A DNA stretch of 30,130 nucleotides from Bacilli bacterium (GCA_017519965.1 JAFWRK010000067.1:1-30130), one strand, 5' to 3'; positions 10,207 to 18,200 are shown, counted from the first letter of the stretch. Notes: a model not told the origin generated them from the sequence alone. Program-made: numbers and translations.

Positions 10207-11716
10207 TCTTGTATACAAATCCTAAACCTGATCCAATTAAAGCAATACCTATGATTGTAAATATTAGACTGTTTGTTGATGTATCTGGTACTATTACACT
10301 CTTGTAGTTAGCGTAAACTATTTGATATGTGAAATGATCATCATCTAAAGTAAATTCAATTACTTCATCACTTCTCTTATATCCTTCTGGTGCTGATACT
10401 TCACTTAATGTATAAGATCCATATTCTAAACCAGTTATTACATGAGCTTCATTTGTAGTTGTAAATCTTTCAACTTCATTACCTTTTGAATCTTTTACAA
10501 CTAATACAGCTCCTGGTAATGTGTTACCAGTTTCTGAATCTATTTTTGTAATATTAACTACAGTTTGATCTTTTGGACTGTTATAGAATTTAACTGTAAC
10601 ATCATCTGATCCAGAGTTAATTGTGAAACTTACTTTTTCATTACTTAATTCATAACCTTCTGGTGCTTCTGTTTCTTCAACAGTATAAGTACCATTAGTT
10701 AAGTTTCTAATTACATGAGCATTTGTAGTTGATGTCCATGATGTAATAACATCTCCATCACTATCTTTTACTACTAATTTTGCTCCTGGAAGAACATTAT
10801 TAGTTTTTGCATCATATTTAATTACTCTTACTTTAGAAGTAATTAAACTTAAATCAATACTTGCTGTAATTTTATCATCTGATGGTTCAATAGTTCCTGG
10901 AGTAACTTTTTGCATATCAGCATCTGCTGGAGTATATTCTAATGCTTTGTATACTACTCCATTAGCTGTTACATTTACTTTTAATGAATATGAAGTACTT
11001 TCAATTTCATTAGTAGGAACTTTTACGATAAATCCTTCATTACTATTGAATGTAGTTCCTTCATTACCACTATTAGCACCAATTATTTTTGTACCAGCAG
11101 TAGCTCCTTCTAAGCTAACTGTATAAGTACTTGCATTTGTACTAACTTCTATTAATTCTGAACTATAGTAATTACCATCTATTGATAATTGTGCATTAGG
11201 AGCATTTACTGATAGATTTGTAGTATTGTATCCATTAGCTTTAGCTCTTATACCACTTTCAACTAATGATTTAACATAACCTCTCATGTTATAATCATCA
11301 GAACCAGTTTCTTTAAATACTTCTCCTAAGTTTGTTGTTCCTGTTGTTTCATCTAGATACCACCAAATAGCAGTTTGTGTAATGTAATAATCTTTTAGAT
11401 CATCACCAGTAAAACTATTACTTGGGAATCCATTCATTACTATGTTAGCTATTCCTGCATCTCTATCTCCAGTATAAGTTGCAGTAGTATTCATAGTAGT
11501 CTTTTTTGCCATCTCTAAGCAGTATAAATATCCACCATCTGTTGTTCTTTTTGTTGCGAATTGTACTCCACCAATATATGCTTCTAGGTCTTGTGCATCA
11601 CCAACATTAATAGTTTCAGTTACAGCTCTAGTACTTGTAGTTAAAGTAATAAAAGCTATAGCAGCAACAAGAAATAGTGTTAAGAATTTTTTTGATTTCT
11701 CAATGATCTTGTTCAT
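10187..11716 (-). CDS. Thioester-domain surface adhesin with two CnaB/SpaA domains and a VPDTS sorting signal
   Basis: A protein of 509 residues. A signal peptide ends near STRA (about residue 31). A thioester (TED/TQxA) domain follows: Cys66 in LYCLE and Gln114 in ITQTAIWW are the expected thioester pair, used by related adhesins to bond covalently to host proteins. Two prealbumin-like CnaB domains come next, about 293-382 and 385-471. They carry candidate isopeptide residues Lys300/Glu348/Asn379 and Lys391/Glu439/Asn470 and the ExxAPEGY hallmark. The C-terminus has a sorting signal, VPDTS (476-480), a hydrophobic stretch and a KNGKKAK tail. It is first in an operon with the sortase, behind a good promoter. 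Bond formation is inferred from motifs. Confidence 0.92.
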   Translation of the reverse strand: MNKIIEKSKKFLTLFLVAAIAFITLTTSTRAVTETINVGDAQDLEAYIGGVQFATKRTTDGGYLYCLEMAKKTTMNTTATYTGDRDAGIANIVMNGFPSNSFTGDDLKDYYITQTAIWWYLDETTGTTNLGEVFKETGSDDYNMRGYVKSLVESGIRAKANGYNTTNLSVNAPNAQLSIDGNYYSSELIEVSTNASTYTVSLEGATAGTKIIGANSGNEGTTFNSNEGFIVKVPTNEIESTSYSLKVNVTANGVVYKALEYTPADADMQKVTPGTIEPSDDKITASIDLSLITSKVRVIKYDAKTNNVLPGAKLVVKDSDGDVITSWTSTTNAHVIRNLTNGTYTVEETEAPEGYELSNEKVSFTINSGSDDVTVKFYNSPKDQTVVNITKIDSETGNTLPGAVLVVKDSKGNEVERFTTTNEAHVITGLEYGSYTLSEVSAPEGYKRSDEVIEFTLDDDHFTYQIVYANYKSVIVPDTSTNSLIFTIIGIALIGSGLGFVYKNGKKAK

Positions 11717-11746
11717 ATACTTTCCCCCTAAACATTAATTGGCCTT

Positions 11747-11775
11747 ATTATAACACAAAACTATTGAAATTGCAA
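11747..11775 (-). promoter_or_regulatory. Promoter of the adhesin-sortase operon
   Basis: On the minus strand TTGCAA (11770-11775) is followed after 17 bp by a perfect TATAAT (11747-11752) with an extended -10 TGT. A GGGGGAAAG ribosome binding site sits before the adhesin ATG. Confidence 0.75.
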
Positions 11776-11797
11776 GTTATAATTAAGGTCCATCAAA

Positions 11798-11820
11798 AAA
11801 ATAGACACATTGTCTATTTT
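11798..11820 (-). terminator. Rho-independent terminator after yfcE
   Basis: A 10-bp stem AAAATAGACA / TGTCTATTTT with a 3-nt loop sits directly after the yfcE stop. On the minus strand the run TTTTTTT ends the structure, insulating yfcE from the adhesin promoter. Confidence 0.75.
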
Positions 11821-11821
11821 A

Positions 11822-12361
11822 CTAGCTAAGTACTTTTTTTGCAATTATATTGTCATGAATATCATAGATTATAAACTCTTTTTCATTATAGAATAAATAA
11901 CTAGGATCATGATTATCTTTAGGTAATGAAATTGAACCTGGATTAATAAATGTATTAGTTTCTATATTCTTAATAAATGGAATATGATAGTGGCCTAATA
12001 AAAGTGTAGAATTTTGTTTATTCCAATTTGTTTCATTATAAATATGACCATGTGTTAAATATATATCTTCATTTAATGTTGAGACTACTCCTAATCCATG
12101 TACTATTGGAAACTCACATACCATTTCATCTACTTCTGAATCACAATTTCCTTTTATACATATTATTTTATCTTTAAATGAATTTAAAAAGTTTTTAACA
12201 TAATCTATGTCATATCCATCTATCATGTCATTTCTTGGACCTATATAAAATAGATCTCCTAGTACTATTAACTTATCACACTCAAGTTTTTTAAATCTTT
12301 CTTTTATTTTTGGTAAATTTGTTTTAATACCATGTATATCAGATATTACTATGAATTTCAT
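11822..12361 (-). CDS. yfcE: YfcE-like metallophosphoesterase
   Basis: A protein of 179 residues, matching the small YfcE/MJ0936 phosphodiesterase family. The calcineurin-like metal-binding motifs are complete and in order: VISDIHG (about 5-11), VLGDLFYIGPRND (33-45), IKGNCDSEVD, LTHGHIYN and LLGHYHIPF with NPGSISLP. Family members hydrolyse phosphodiesters with Mn2+; the physiological substrate is usually unknown. It is a single-gene transcript with its own terminator, divergent from the ABC importer. A minus-strand extended -10 TGTTATACT lies in the shared 69-bp upstream gap. Confidence 0.9.
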   Translation of the reverse strand: MKFIVISDIHGIKTNLPKIKERFKKLECDKLIVLGDLFYIGPRNDMIDGYDIDYVKNFLNSFKDKIICIKGNCDSEVDEMVCEFPIVHGLGVVSTLNEDIYLTHGHIYNETNWNKQNSTLLLGHYHIPFIKNIETNTFINPGSISLPKDNHDPSYLFYNEKEFIIYDIHDNIIAKKVLS

Positions 12362-12430
12362 ATAATCACCTCATCTTAAGTATAACACATTTTTTATATG
12401 CTCATATAATACTTTGAAGAGGAGGAAAAA

Positions 12431-12742
12431 ATGAAAAGAATAATTAGTTATTTATTATTTTGTTTATTAATATTTGTATGTGCTTGTAGCGTTCTTTTTC
12501 AAATTAATAAGAAAGAAAAAGATGTTACATTAACTAAAATAAAAGTTAGTGAAGTTGCTCATACTATTTTTTATGCACCTATGTATGTTGCTATTGAAAA
12601 TGGATATTTTAAAGATGAAGGTATTGATATTGAATTAATTTTATCAAATGGTGTGAATAAAATTATTAATCTTAAAATATTCTTCTTCACTTATTATACT
12701 TTCATGTGTATTAGGTACTATTATCCAATGACTCTTATCTAA
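12431..12742 (+). pseudogene. 5' fragment of an ABC-importer substrate-binding lipoprotein, interrupted by the element
   Basis: AGGAGG precedes an ATG. The protein begins with a lipoprotein signal (FLL-type hydrophobic core, lipobox VCAC, Cys19). It continues with the NMT1/SsuA/ThiY-like start KVSEVAHTIFYAPMYVAIENGYFKDEGIDIEL. Homology stops at Asn73-Gly74 (nt 12652). The remaining open frame to 12742 reads into the inserted element and is meaningless. The other three quarters of the gene lie at 18889-19656. Joining at the shared GG gives ...LSNGADKVTAAVLSGDADIGF in frame, 328 residues in total. A TATAAT at 12405-12410 may be its -10, with a poor -35. In this state the lipoprotein is truncated and should be inactive. 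Confidence 0.92.
12640..12662. other. attL: left junction of the integrated element
   Basis: The host half-arm TTTATCA plus AAT (12640-12649) meets GG (12650-12651) and then the element arm TGTGAATAAAA (12652-12662). The element arm is the exact inverse complement of the arm at the right end. The host half is the inverse complement of the host half at the right. The GG is the presumed 2-bp crossover of the serine recombinase. Confidence 0.85.
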
Positions 12743-13534
12743 GAAAATCCTTTTATTAGATTTATAACTAAGTTTAGTTTGTACTCCTTGAGTCATATTT
12801 CCAGTATACATATAGTTATGTAGTATTTGGTAAATACTAGTATTACTCCACTTATGAATATTTTTATTATTCTTATAATCCTTAGGAGTTTGTATTTTTT
12901 TATTATTTAGATAATCTACTATATCTTTTACTTTTACATTATTTAAATACATATCATATATTTTTCTTACTATTTTGGAAGAATAATTATCTATTACTAA
13001 TTTATGTTTATCATTTTTATCTTTTTTATATCCATAGCAAGCACTATTGCCAACAAATAATCCTTGTTTTTTTAAATTAATTAAAATTGATCTTATCTTT
13101 TTAGATGTATCTTTACTTTGCATATCATTAAATAAAGCTTTAAAAGGAGCTATATCTATATTTGAATTATTATTAAATGTATCTATATTATCCAAAAGTG
13201 ATACATATCTTACTTTCTTTAATGGAAAATATTCTTCTAAATAATAACCACTTTTTATATAATCTCTTCCTAGTCTTGATAAATCCTTTGTAATTACCAT
13301 ATTTATCTTTTTATTCTCAATATCTTTTATTAATTCATTAAAACCCGGTCTATTAAAAGTAGTACCTGATATACCATCATCTACGTATTCTTTTTCTAAT
13401 GTTAAGTTATTATTATTAATATATTCCATTATTAGATTTCTTTGATTTGTTATACTCTCACTCTCAATATTTTTATCTTTATCATCTTCTTTTGATAATC
13501 TAATATATATTCCTACTTTATATATTCTTATCAT
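12644..13534 (-). CDS. Serine recombinase (resolvase + recombinase domains), short form
   Basis: A protein of 296 residues. The N-terminal resolvase/invertase catalytic domain (about 6-150) has the VGIYIRLSKED start with the catalytic Ser. It continues with ESITNQR, DGISGTTFNRPGF and TKDLSRLGRDY, diagnostic of large serine recombinases of the TnpX/TndX/phage-integrase group. A recombinase domain follows (about 160-285; NSACYGYKKD ... WSNTSIYQILHNYMYTG ... HESIISEEEY). The zinc-ribbon and coiled-coil domains that normally follow are missing. The frame crosses attL: the last codons and TGA stop come from the host gene. In the rebuilt circle it would end only one residue later. The AAGGAG site abuts the ATG with no spacer, which is unusual. 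Confidence 0.93.
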   Translation of the reverse strand: MIRIYKVGIYIRLSKEDDKDKNIESESITNQRNLIMEYINNNNLTLEKEYVDDGISGTTFNRPGFNELIKDIENKKINMVITKDLSRLGRDYIKSGYYLEEYFPLKKVRYVSLLDNIDTFNNNSNIDIAPFKALFNDMQSKDTSKKIRSILINLKKQGLFVGNSACYGYKKDKNDKHKLVIDNYSSKIVRKIYDMYLNNVKVKDIVDYLNNKKIQTPKDYKNNKNIHKWSNTSIYQILHNYMYTGNMTQGVQTKLSYKSNKRIFLDKSHWIIVPNTHESIISEEEYFKINNFIHTI

Positions 13535-13566
13535 CTCCTTATTAAAGATTATGATAAAAATAAAAA

Positions 13567-13586
13567 AAGATAACTAATGTTATCTT
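13567..13586 (-). terminator. Rho-independent terminator of the signal peptidase operon
   Basis: An 8-bp stem AAGATAAC / GTTATCTT with a 4-nt loop is followed by a T-run on the minus strand. It overlaps the stop of the 13585-14559 gene and separates it from the recombinase. Confidence 0.75.
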
Positions 13587-14559
13587 ATGCTAATTCTTCT
13601 ATTTTTTTATCTTCTTTGTTATCTTTTTTCTTTTTTTCTACTGGAACCTTATCTTTTAATTCATTAACACTATTTATAAAATCTTTAGCATTTTTATCCA
13701 CAGGTTCTTCTTGAATTGGAACTAATATAGGTTCATCAAATTGAACTTTTTCCACAGGTTCTGGGGATTTTTTAGGTTCTTCTTTTACTTCTTGTTTTGG
13801 AGCTTCAACTTTTTTAGGTTCTTCCTTTACCTCTTGTTTTGGAGCTTCAACTTTTTTAGGCTCTTCTTTTACTTCTACTTTTGGAGCTTCAACTTTTTTA
13901 GGCTCTTCCTTTACTTCTTGTTTTGGAGCTTCTTCTTTTTTAGGTTCTTCTTTTTGTTCCTCTTTCTTATCTTTATTCTTTCTTATTGGAGAAACTTTAA
14001 CATATTTACCTTTATTAACTCTAACAATAGTAGTCTTATCAATATCCTTTAATAATTCATCAGCTACTATTTCATCTTTATTTTGAGCTTGTTTGTGCTT
14101 AATATCTAATTCATTTAAAACTATTTCTATTGGTGATAAAACATCATTATTTAGTTTCAAAATATAAATACATGCTTCTTTATTATCTAATAAAATGAAT
14201 GCACATGACTCAGTTTGTTCTTGATAATAAATTGGTTTTCTTATTTCTACTTGAGCATCTACTAAATCTTCTATAGAGTCAACTCTAATAATATTTTTTT
14301 CATCTAACTTTGGTAAATTCTTACTTTTTACTAATATAGAATCATATGTTTTTAGTATTTGTCTTAGTTTACTATTATAAATACTTTCTTCAGATCTATT
14401 AGTAACAACTAGATTAAATAAAGCAATAGCAGTTACTACTAATAATGTTCCTGTTACAATTAAATAGTTTACATATCCATTTTTATATAATAATGCAGAT
14501 ACAATTATTAAACCAATTACTGCAACTATTAAGGCCCCTATTTTTAATTCTTTTTTCAT
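13585..14559 (-). CDS. Membrane protein with a Lys/Glu/Pro repeat region, function unknown
   Basis: 324 residues from the ATG at 14559, chosen because GAAGGAG lies 8 bp upstream inside the end of the signal peptidase gene. Two membrane segments (about 5-25 and 30-52) are followed by a folded domain of about 140 residues (YYQEQTESCAFILLDNKEA, then IYILKLNNDVLSP). Next comes a low-complexity tail with about four 14-residue repeats of the type EEPKKVEAPKQEVK, and an acidic, Lys-rich end. The tail resembles a flexible spacer. It is the last gene of a three-gene operon with the TasA-like protein and the signal peptidase, so it probably works in export or assembly of that protein. I do not recognise the folded domain. 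Confidence 0.82.
   Translation of the reverse strand: MKKELKIGALIVAVIGLIIVSALLYKNGYVNYLIVTGTLLVVTAIALFNLVVTNRSEESIYNSKLRQILKTYDSILVKSKNLPKLDEKNIIRVDSIEDLVDAQVEIRKPIYYQEQTESCAFILLDNKEACIYILKLNNDVLSPIEIVLNELDIKHKQAQNKDEIVADELLKDIDKTTIVRVNKGKYVKVSPIRKNKDKKEEQKEEPKKEEAPKQEVKEEPKKVEAPKVEVKEEPKKVEAPKQEVKEEPKKVEAPKQEVKEEPKKSPEPVEKVQFDEPILVPIQEEPVDKNAKDFINSVNELKDKVPVEKKKKDNKEDKKIEELA
13759..13956 (-). repeat. 42-bp tandem repeats encoding EEPKKVEAPKQEVK units
   Basis: Imperfect 42-bp direct repeats, with full units at about 13801-13842, 13843-13884 and 13885-13926 and partial ones on both sides. They are in frame within the repeat-rich membrane protein. Units differ by silent and Gln/Val changes, which is the kind of array that varies in copy number. 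Confidence 0.85.
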
Positions 14560-14564
14560 AACTA

Positions 14565-15740
14565 TTACTCCTTCTCTATTATATCCTTTAACCATAAGTT
14601 AGGTATGGCAATATACTTAATCTTAAATACTACTCTACCTTTTATATTTTCTATTGTTAAATTAATGTTATCATTACCATTATTAGCATCACCTTTAGTT
14701 ATGTAATAAGTAGTATTTCCTTCAACTCTTGTATCAACTAGTCTATGGATAATCATTTTTGATCCACTCTTGAAGACTATTACATCTCCTACTTTGAAAT
14801 CATCTTCTGATTTAACTTGTTTATATATTACTCCATCACCTTTACATATTTGTGGTGTCATAGATCCAGATCCTACACCAATTATGGCATAAGTGAATTT
14901 ACCAGATATTAGCATTACTAATATAACTATAAATATAGTTGCTGGTATATCTAATAATCTTGATAACTTATCAAGTTTACTAGGTTTTTTCTCTTCATCT
15001 TCTTCTGATTCTAATACTTCAATATCATCATCAACATATCTAGTAGCATACATATAAATGAATGTTGGAAGTAGTATTCCAATTACAGATGTTAAGTATT
15101 CACCTAATTCTGGTTTAATTGGAGCTACTATTAAGTACATATCCATTATTAATCTATATATCAATACTGGTTTTAATCCACCATTCATTGTTACATAGCT
15201 TACTGCAATATTTTTAATTATTATTGGAATAACTATGGCAGAAGTTGCTTTAAATATTGTTTCAAAATTATACATTAGTACATTTTGTGTTCCCATAGTA
15301 ATTTCTAATATTGTTATTAAAATTGTTGTTATATATATTACTATTTTTTTATCTTTATTAGCATTTAATATGGAATATCTAAATATTTCTATTGCTATTA
15401 TATAGATAATTGGAATTATTATAGTTCCTATTATAGAATTAACAGATAACTCTATTGTATTCTTTCCATATCCTGTTACCATTCCTAAAGCATACGATAT
15501 TACTAAAAATGTAATTACTTCTGTAATAGTCATAAAAAGAATTTTCTTTTTTAGTCTATTTAAATTATCTCTTCTAAATCCATATAGTAATAATGCTATA
15601 AAAGTTAATACTATAATTGCTGAAATGTTCATCATAATAGCTATATTTTCTTTACTATATGATAAGAAAAATCTATAAAAAGCTACATAGAAACCTAGAA
15701 CAGCAAGTACTAGAATGTTATTATATTTTCTATCTGACAT
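14565..15740 (-). CDS. SipW-like (Ser-His, ER/archaeal-type) signal peptidase with a polytopic N-terminal region
   Basis: A protein of 391 residues. About 230 N-terminal residues form around seven or eight membrane spans. A short acidic loop, one more span and a C-terminal type I signal peptidase domain (from about 285) follow. Ser293 (GVGSGSMTP) is the nucleophile, and His332 (MIIHRLVD) stands where bacterial LepB-type enzymes have Lys. Together with Asp351 (TKGDANNG) this marks the ER/SipW class. In Bacillus, SipW matures the biofilm fibre proteins TasA and TapA. Here the preceding gene encodes a TasA-like anchored protein, which is the likely substrate. The stop codon overlaps the ribosome binding site of the next gene. 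The N-terminal multispan extension is larger than in Bacillus SipW. Confidence 0.88.
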   Translation of the reverse strand: MSDRKYNNILVLAVLGFYVAFYRFFLSYSKENIAIMMNISAIIVLTFIALLLYGFRRDNLNRLKKKILFMTITEVITFLVISYALGMVTGYGKNTIELSVNSIIGTIIIPIIYIIAIEIFRYSILNANKDKKIVIYITTILITILEITMGTQNVLMYNFETIFKATSAIVIPIIIKNIAVSYVTMNGGLKPVLIYRLIMDMYLIVAPIKPELGEYLTSVIGILLPTFIYMYATRYVDDDIEVLESEEDEEKKPSKLDKLSRLLDIPATIFIVILVMLISGKFTYAIIGVGSGSMTPQICKGDGVIYKQVKSEDDFKVGDVIVFKSGSKMIIHRLVDTRVEGNTTYYITKGDANNGNDNINLTIENIKGRVVFKIKYIAIPNLWLKDIIEKE

Positions 15741-15766
15741 ACTTCTACCCCGTTTATATTATTATT

Positions 15767-16339
15767 TTAATCTGCTTGAATATAATCTAAATCAACACCT
15801 AAGTTTAAAACTTGTTGTGTTGTTGGCAATTGACTAACACTTAAATCTCTTTCTATTTCAACTAATACTTTAATCTTTCTAGATTCTCCAGATTTAATTA
15901 CATCTCCTACTCTAATTGGCTTGCCATCTGAATATGTAACTGTATAATTAGTATACACATCTTGTTCAGGTGATATACCAGTTAGTGTTGGATTTGTAGC
16001 TAATTTAGCATCAATTGTTCCACCATTTTTTACACTTGTTTCAAATGTATAATAGCTTCCAGGTACAGATAAGTTAACATCATATTCTATATTAGTAGTA
16101 TTTCCTAATATTGTTGCAGGTTTAATAATAGTAGCTTTATAACTATCTTCTACAACATTTTCAAAGTGAACATCCCATCTTATTTTATCGATGCCACCAT
16201 TTCCTTTAATTTTAAGTGTAGAAGATAATGTTGCATATCCTATACTGATTACTATAAGAAGTAAAAATATAATTAAAATATACTTTTTATTTTCTTCTTT
16301 ATTATCATCTTTTATTATTTTATTGTCTTCATTTTTCAT
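15767..16339 (-). CDS. TasA/camelysin-like anchored surface protein, probable SipW-type substrate
   Basis: A protein of 190 residues. A charged cytoplasmic N-terminus (about 1-19) precedes one hydrophobic segment, ILIIFLLLIVISIGYATL (21-38). The exported part begins SSTLKIKGNGGIDKIRWDVHF. It has a beta-rich, Ig-like character with alternating hydrophobics and few charged clusters (SVPGSYYTFETSVKNGGTIDAKL). The IGYATLSSTLKIKG-type start followed by a beta domain is the pattern of SipW-processed TasA/camelysin relatives. The signal peptidase gene follows after 26 bp. Membership is inferred from pattern and context, not from a profile match. A surface fibre or matrix role is possible. Confidence 0.72.
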   Translation of the reverse strand: MKNEDNKIIKDDNKEENKKYILIIFLLLIVISIGYATLSSTLKIKGNGGIDKIRWDVHFENVVEDSYKATIIKPATILGNTTNIEYDVNLSVPGSYYTFETSVKNGGTIDAKLATNPTLTGISPEQDVYTNYTVTYSDGKPIRVGDVIKSGESRKIKVLVEIERDLSVSQLPTTQQVLNLGVDLDYIQAD

Positions 16340-16441
16340 AATATCAACTCTCTTTAAACCATACTTTGCTATTATATATAATAATATAACATATTAAAGT
16401 TATTTTTTAAATATCTTTTATATAAAAATTAGACAAAAAAA

Positions 16442-16463
16442 GACTTATATAAAAATATAAGCC
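16442..16463 (-). terminator. Rho-independent terminator after the secreted protein gene
   Basis: On the minus strand GGCTTATAT pairs with ATATAAGTC (one G-U pair) around four bases and is followed by seven T's. It ends the XRE-secreted protein operon just before the TasA-like operon. Confidence 0.8.
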
Positions 16464-16471
16464 TTTTATTA

Positions 16472-17242
16472 TTACCAATAAACACTCATTGTTGCTATAG
16501 CACTTTGAATACTATCATAATATCCACTGATTGAGCTGTTTAGTGATAGTCCTCCACCTACAACTGAATAATTTTGTGCTGTATCTGAACTTACTGTTGT
16601 AGTTGCATGAGCGTAGTCACCAGCTGCACTTAATCCTGTTAATGTTGAACTAGTATTCTTTATAATATCAAAGTAGAATGTAGCTTTTAGGGTTGTCAAT
16701 GTTCCTTCAGCTAGTTTATATGTAGCTCCAGCTCCATAAGTTCCAGTTTTTGGAACATATGCAGACGAAGTATAACAATTTCCTCCAGAATAGCAATAAT
16801 ATTGTTGAAAATCTGGAGTTCCATAAACTTGTACATTACTTGGCATACCAATACCAATAATATCATGACTTCTTACTGAAGGTATTGTTTTCCAAAATAG
16901 TACAGTCTTATATTGATAATAGCTGGATACAGCTGTAATTGTTGTAGTTAATTTTTTATATGTAGTTTCTACTGATGCTGGATTACCTCTTTCTGGTTCA
17001 GTAGGTGCATTATTATATTCTTCTTCACTGATTTCAACTGAATAACTTGCTTGTCTTTCGTTTTCTCCCATACTATTTATTTGTAATCTTGCTTCTTCTA
17101 AATTTGTAACTGTTTTAAAATATTTTGTTGTTTCGGCTAAAGGTTCTTCTGTACTTTCAATTGTAGGCATTTCTTGTGCATGAACTAATGTTGGACATAA
17201 TATTGCTGCTACAGCAGCCAAAAATAATAAACTTTTTTTCAT
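16472..17242 (-). CDS. Secreted protein, function unknown
   Basis: A protein of 256 residues with a clear signal peptide (MKKSLLFLAAVAAILCPTLVHA; cleavage likely after Ala22). The mature part is acidic at first, then Ser/Thr/Tyr-rich and beta-like. It contains a YKTVLFWKTIPSVRSHDIIG block, a Cys pair in YCYSGGNC (a possible disulfide), and a Gly/Ser-rich end YYDSIQSAIATMSVYW. There is no sorting signal or membrane anchor, so it is probably released. It follows the XRE membrane regulator by 16 bp with an AAGGAG site, so the regulator and this protein form one transcription unit. I cannot assign a family or role. Confidence 0.8.
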   Translation of the reverse strand: MKKSLLFLAAVAAILCPTLVHAQEMPTIESTEEPLAETTKYFKTVTNLEEARLQINSMGENERQASYSVEISEEEYNNAPTEPERGNPASVETTYKKLTTTITAVSSYYQYKTVLFWKTIPSVRSHDIIGIGMPSNVQVYGTPDFQQYYCYSGGNCYTSSAYVPKTGTYGAGATYKLAEGTLTTLKATFYFDIIKNTSSTLTGLSAAGDYAHATTTVSSDTAQNYSVVGGGLSLNSSISGYYDSIQSAIATMSVYW

Positions 17243-17258
17243 ATATTTTATATTCTCC

Positions 17259-18041
17259 TTAATAGACTAATCGATTATTTGAAAACTTTTTTTCTATTTT
17301 TAAAGGTATGACATATTTTTCTTTTAGATCATCTTGACCATATAGCGTAATAATTATTGCAATATTTTTTATATTTTTTTTAATAATATAGTCAGTTATT
17401 TTTGGGTTCTCATTAACTATCAAATAGTTATCATTTAATGCTTTTTCTATGGAATCATTTTCCAACATTTTAATTGTTCTGCCAATTACTTTTTGATTTA
17501 TCATTACTTCTGTTTTAATCTTATTATATTTCTTAGCATCCTCTGATTGATAATCTTCTCCATAATATGAAATACCTGTTATTAGTAAACTATTCTCTTT
17601 TTGATTACTTGCTATTAGTCCTTCTAGGTAGAATTCTTCGCTTCCACTTGAAAGTTTATATACGAAACATTTATTATAATTGGTGATTAAATAAGCTACT
17701 GAAAATAAAATAATTAATGATAATAACAATGATATTAATATAAAAATTACTTTTGTATATTTCTTCTTAAAGATCTTATTATAAGCATCTATTACTTTAA
17801 CATTTACATTATTTGCTTTATCTTCAGATATATCTTTTTCTCCATTTAAGATTTCAGATACACTTACTTCTAGAATTTTACTAAGATCATTTAATAAAGA
17901 AATATCAGGTGCACTTATTCCTCTCTCCCATTTTGATATGGCTTTACCACTTATTCCTAACATTTCACCTAACTGACTTTGAGTTAGTGAATGTTTCTTT
18001 CTCATTTCGGCTATGAATTTTCCCATTTTCTCTAAATCCAT
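17259..18041 (-). CDS. XRE-family regulator with a membrane anchor and extracytoplasmic domain
   Basis: 260 residues from ATG 18041, chosen over an in-frame ATG at 18062 because GAAGGGAG lies just upstream of it. An HTH_3/Cro-C1 domain (about 8-63; LTQSQLGEMLGISGKAISKWERG) leads to a linker, one membrane span (about 98-119) and a C-terminal domain of about 140 residues expected outside the cell (FYLEGLIASNQKENSLLITG). This one-component layout lets a DNA-binding domain respond to an outside or membrane signal. It is first in a two-gene unit with the secreted protein. A 28-bp palindrome upstream is a candidate operator. It may regulate the element's own cargo. Confidence 0.87.
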   Translation of the reverse strand: MDLEKMGKFIAEMRKKHSLTQSQLGEMLGISGKAISKWERGISAPDISLLNDLSKILEVSVSEILNGEKDISEDKANNVNVKVIDAYNKIFKKKYTKVIFILISLLLSLIILFSVAYLITNYNKCFVYKLSSGSEEFYLEGLIASNQKENSLLITGISYYGEDYQSEDAKKYNKIKTEVMINQKVIGRTIKMLENDSIEKALNDNYLIVNENPKITDYIIKKNIKNIAIIITLYGQDDLKEKYVIPLKIEKKFSNNRLVY

Positions 18042-18158
18042 GATAATACTCCCTTCATGCATTTTTTCAATTCCAATGTTATCATAGTTTTTTTCGTATT
18101 AAAAGTATGTTAAAAGAAAACTTTTGAAGGATATAACTACCTCCCTTCATTACTAAAA

Positions 18159-18200
18159 TAGATGATTGATATATATCAATCATCTAAAATGTATCATCTA
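18159..18200. promoter_or_regulatory. 28-bp perfect palindrome plus an extra half-site, candidate XRE operator
   Basis: Positions 18159-18186 are a perfect 28-bp inverted repeat with half TAGATGATTGATAT. A third copy of the ATCATCTA half-site lies at 18193-18200. It lies between the stop of the 18242 gene and the XRE start. The weak flanking T-run makes a terminator role less convincing than an operator role, but both are possible. Confidence 0.55.

Noticed and set aside
12362..12430. A riboswitch upstream of the importer operon, as for thiamine-type transporters
   Set aside because: The gap is only 69 bp, has no conserved riboswitch core and no terminator hairpin.
12653..12742. Residues 75-103 of the 5' importer fragment as a real protein end
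   Set aside because: This stretch is the antisense of the recombinase gene end and has no relation to the lipoprotein family.
13741..14052. Short regular repeats that could suggest a CRISPR array, and a long open frame on the + strand through them
   Set aside because: The repeats are contiguous without unique spacers and are in frame with a real minus-strand protein; the + strand frame is a by-product of the low-complexity sequence.
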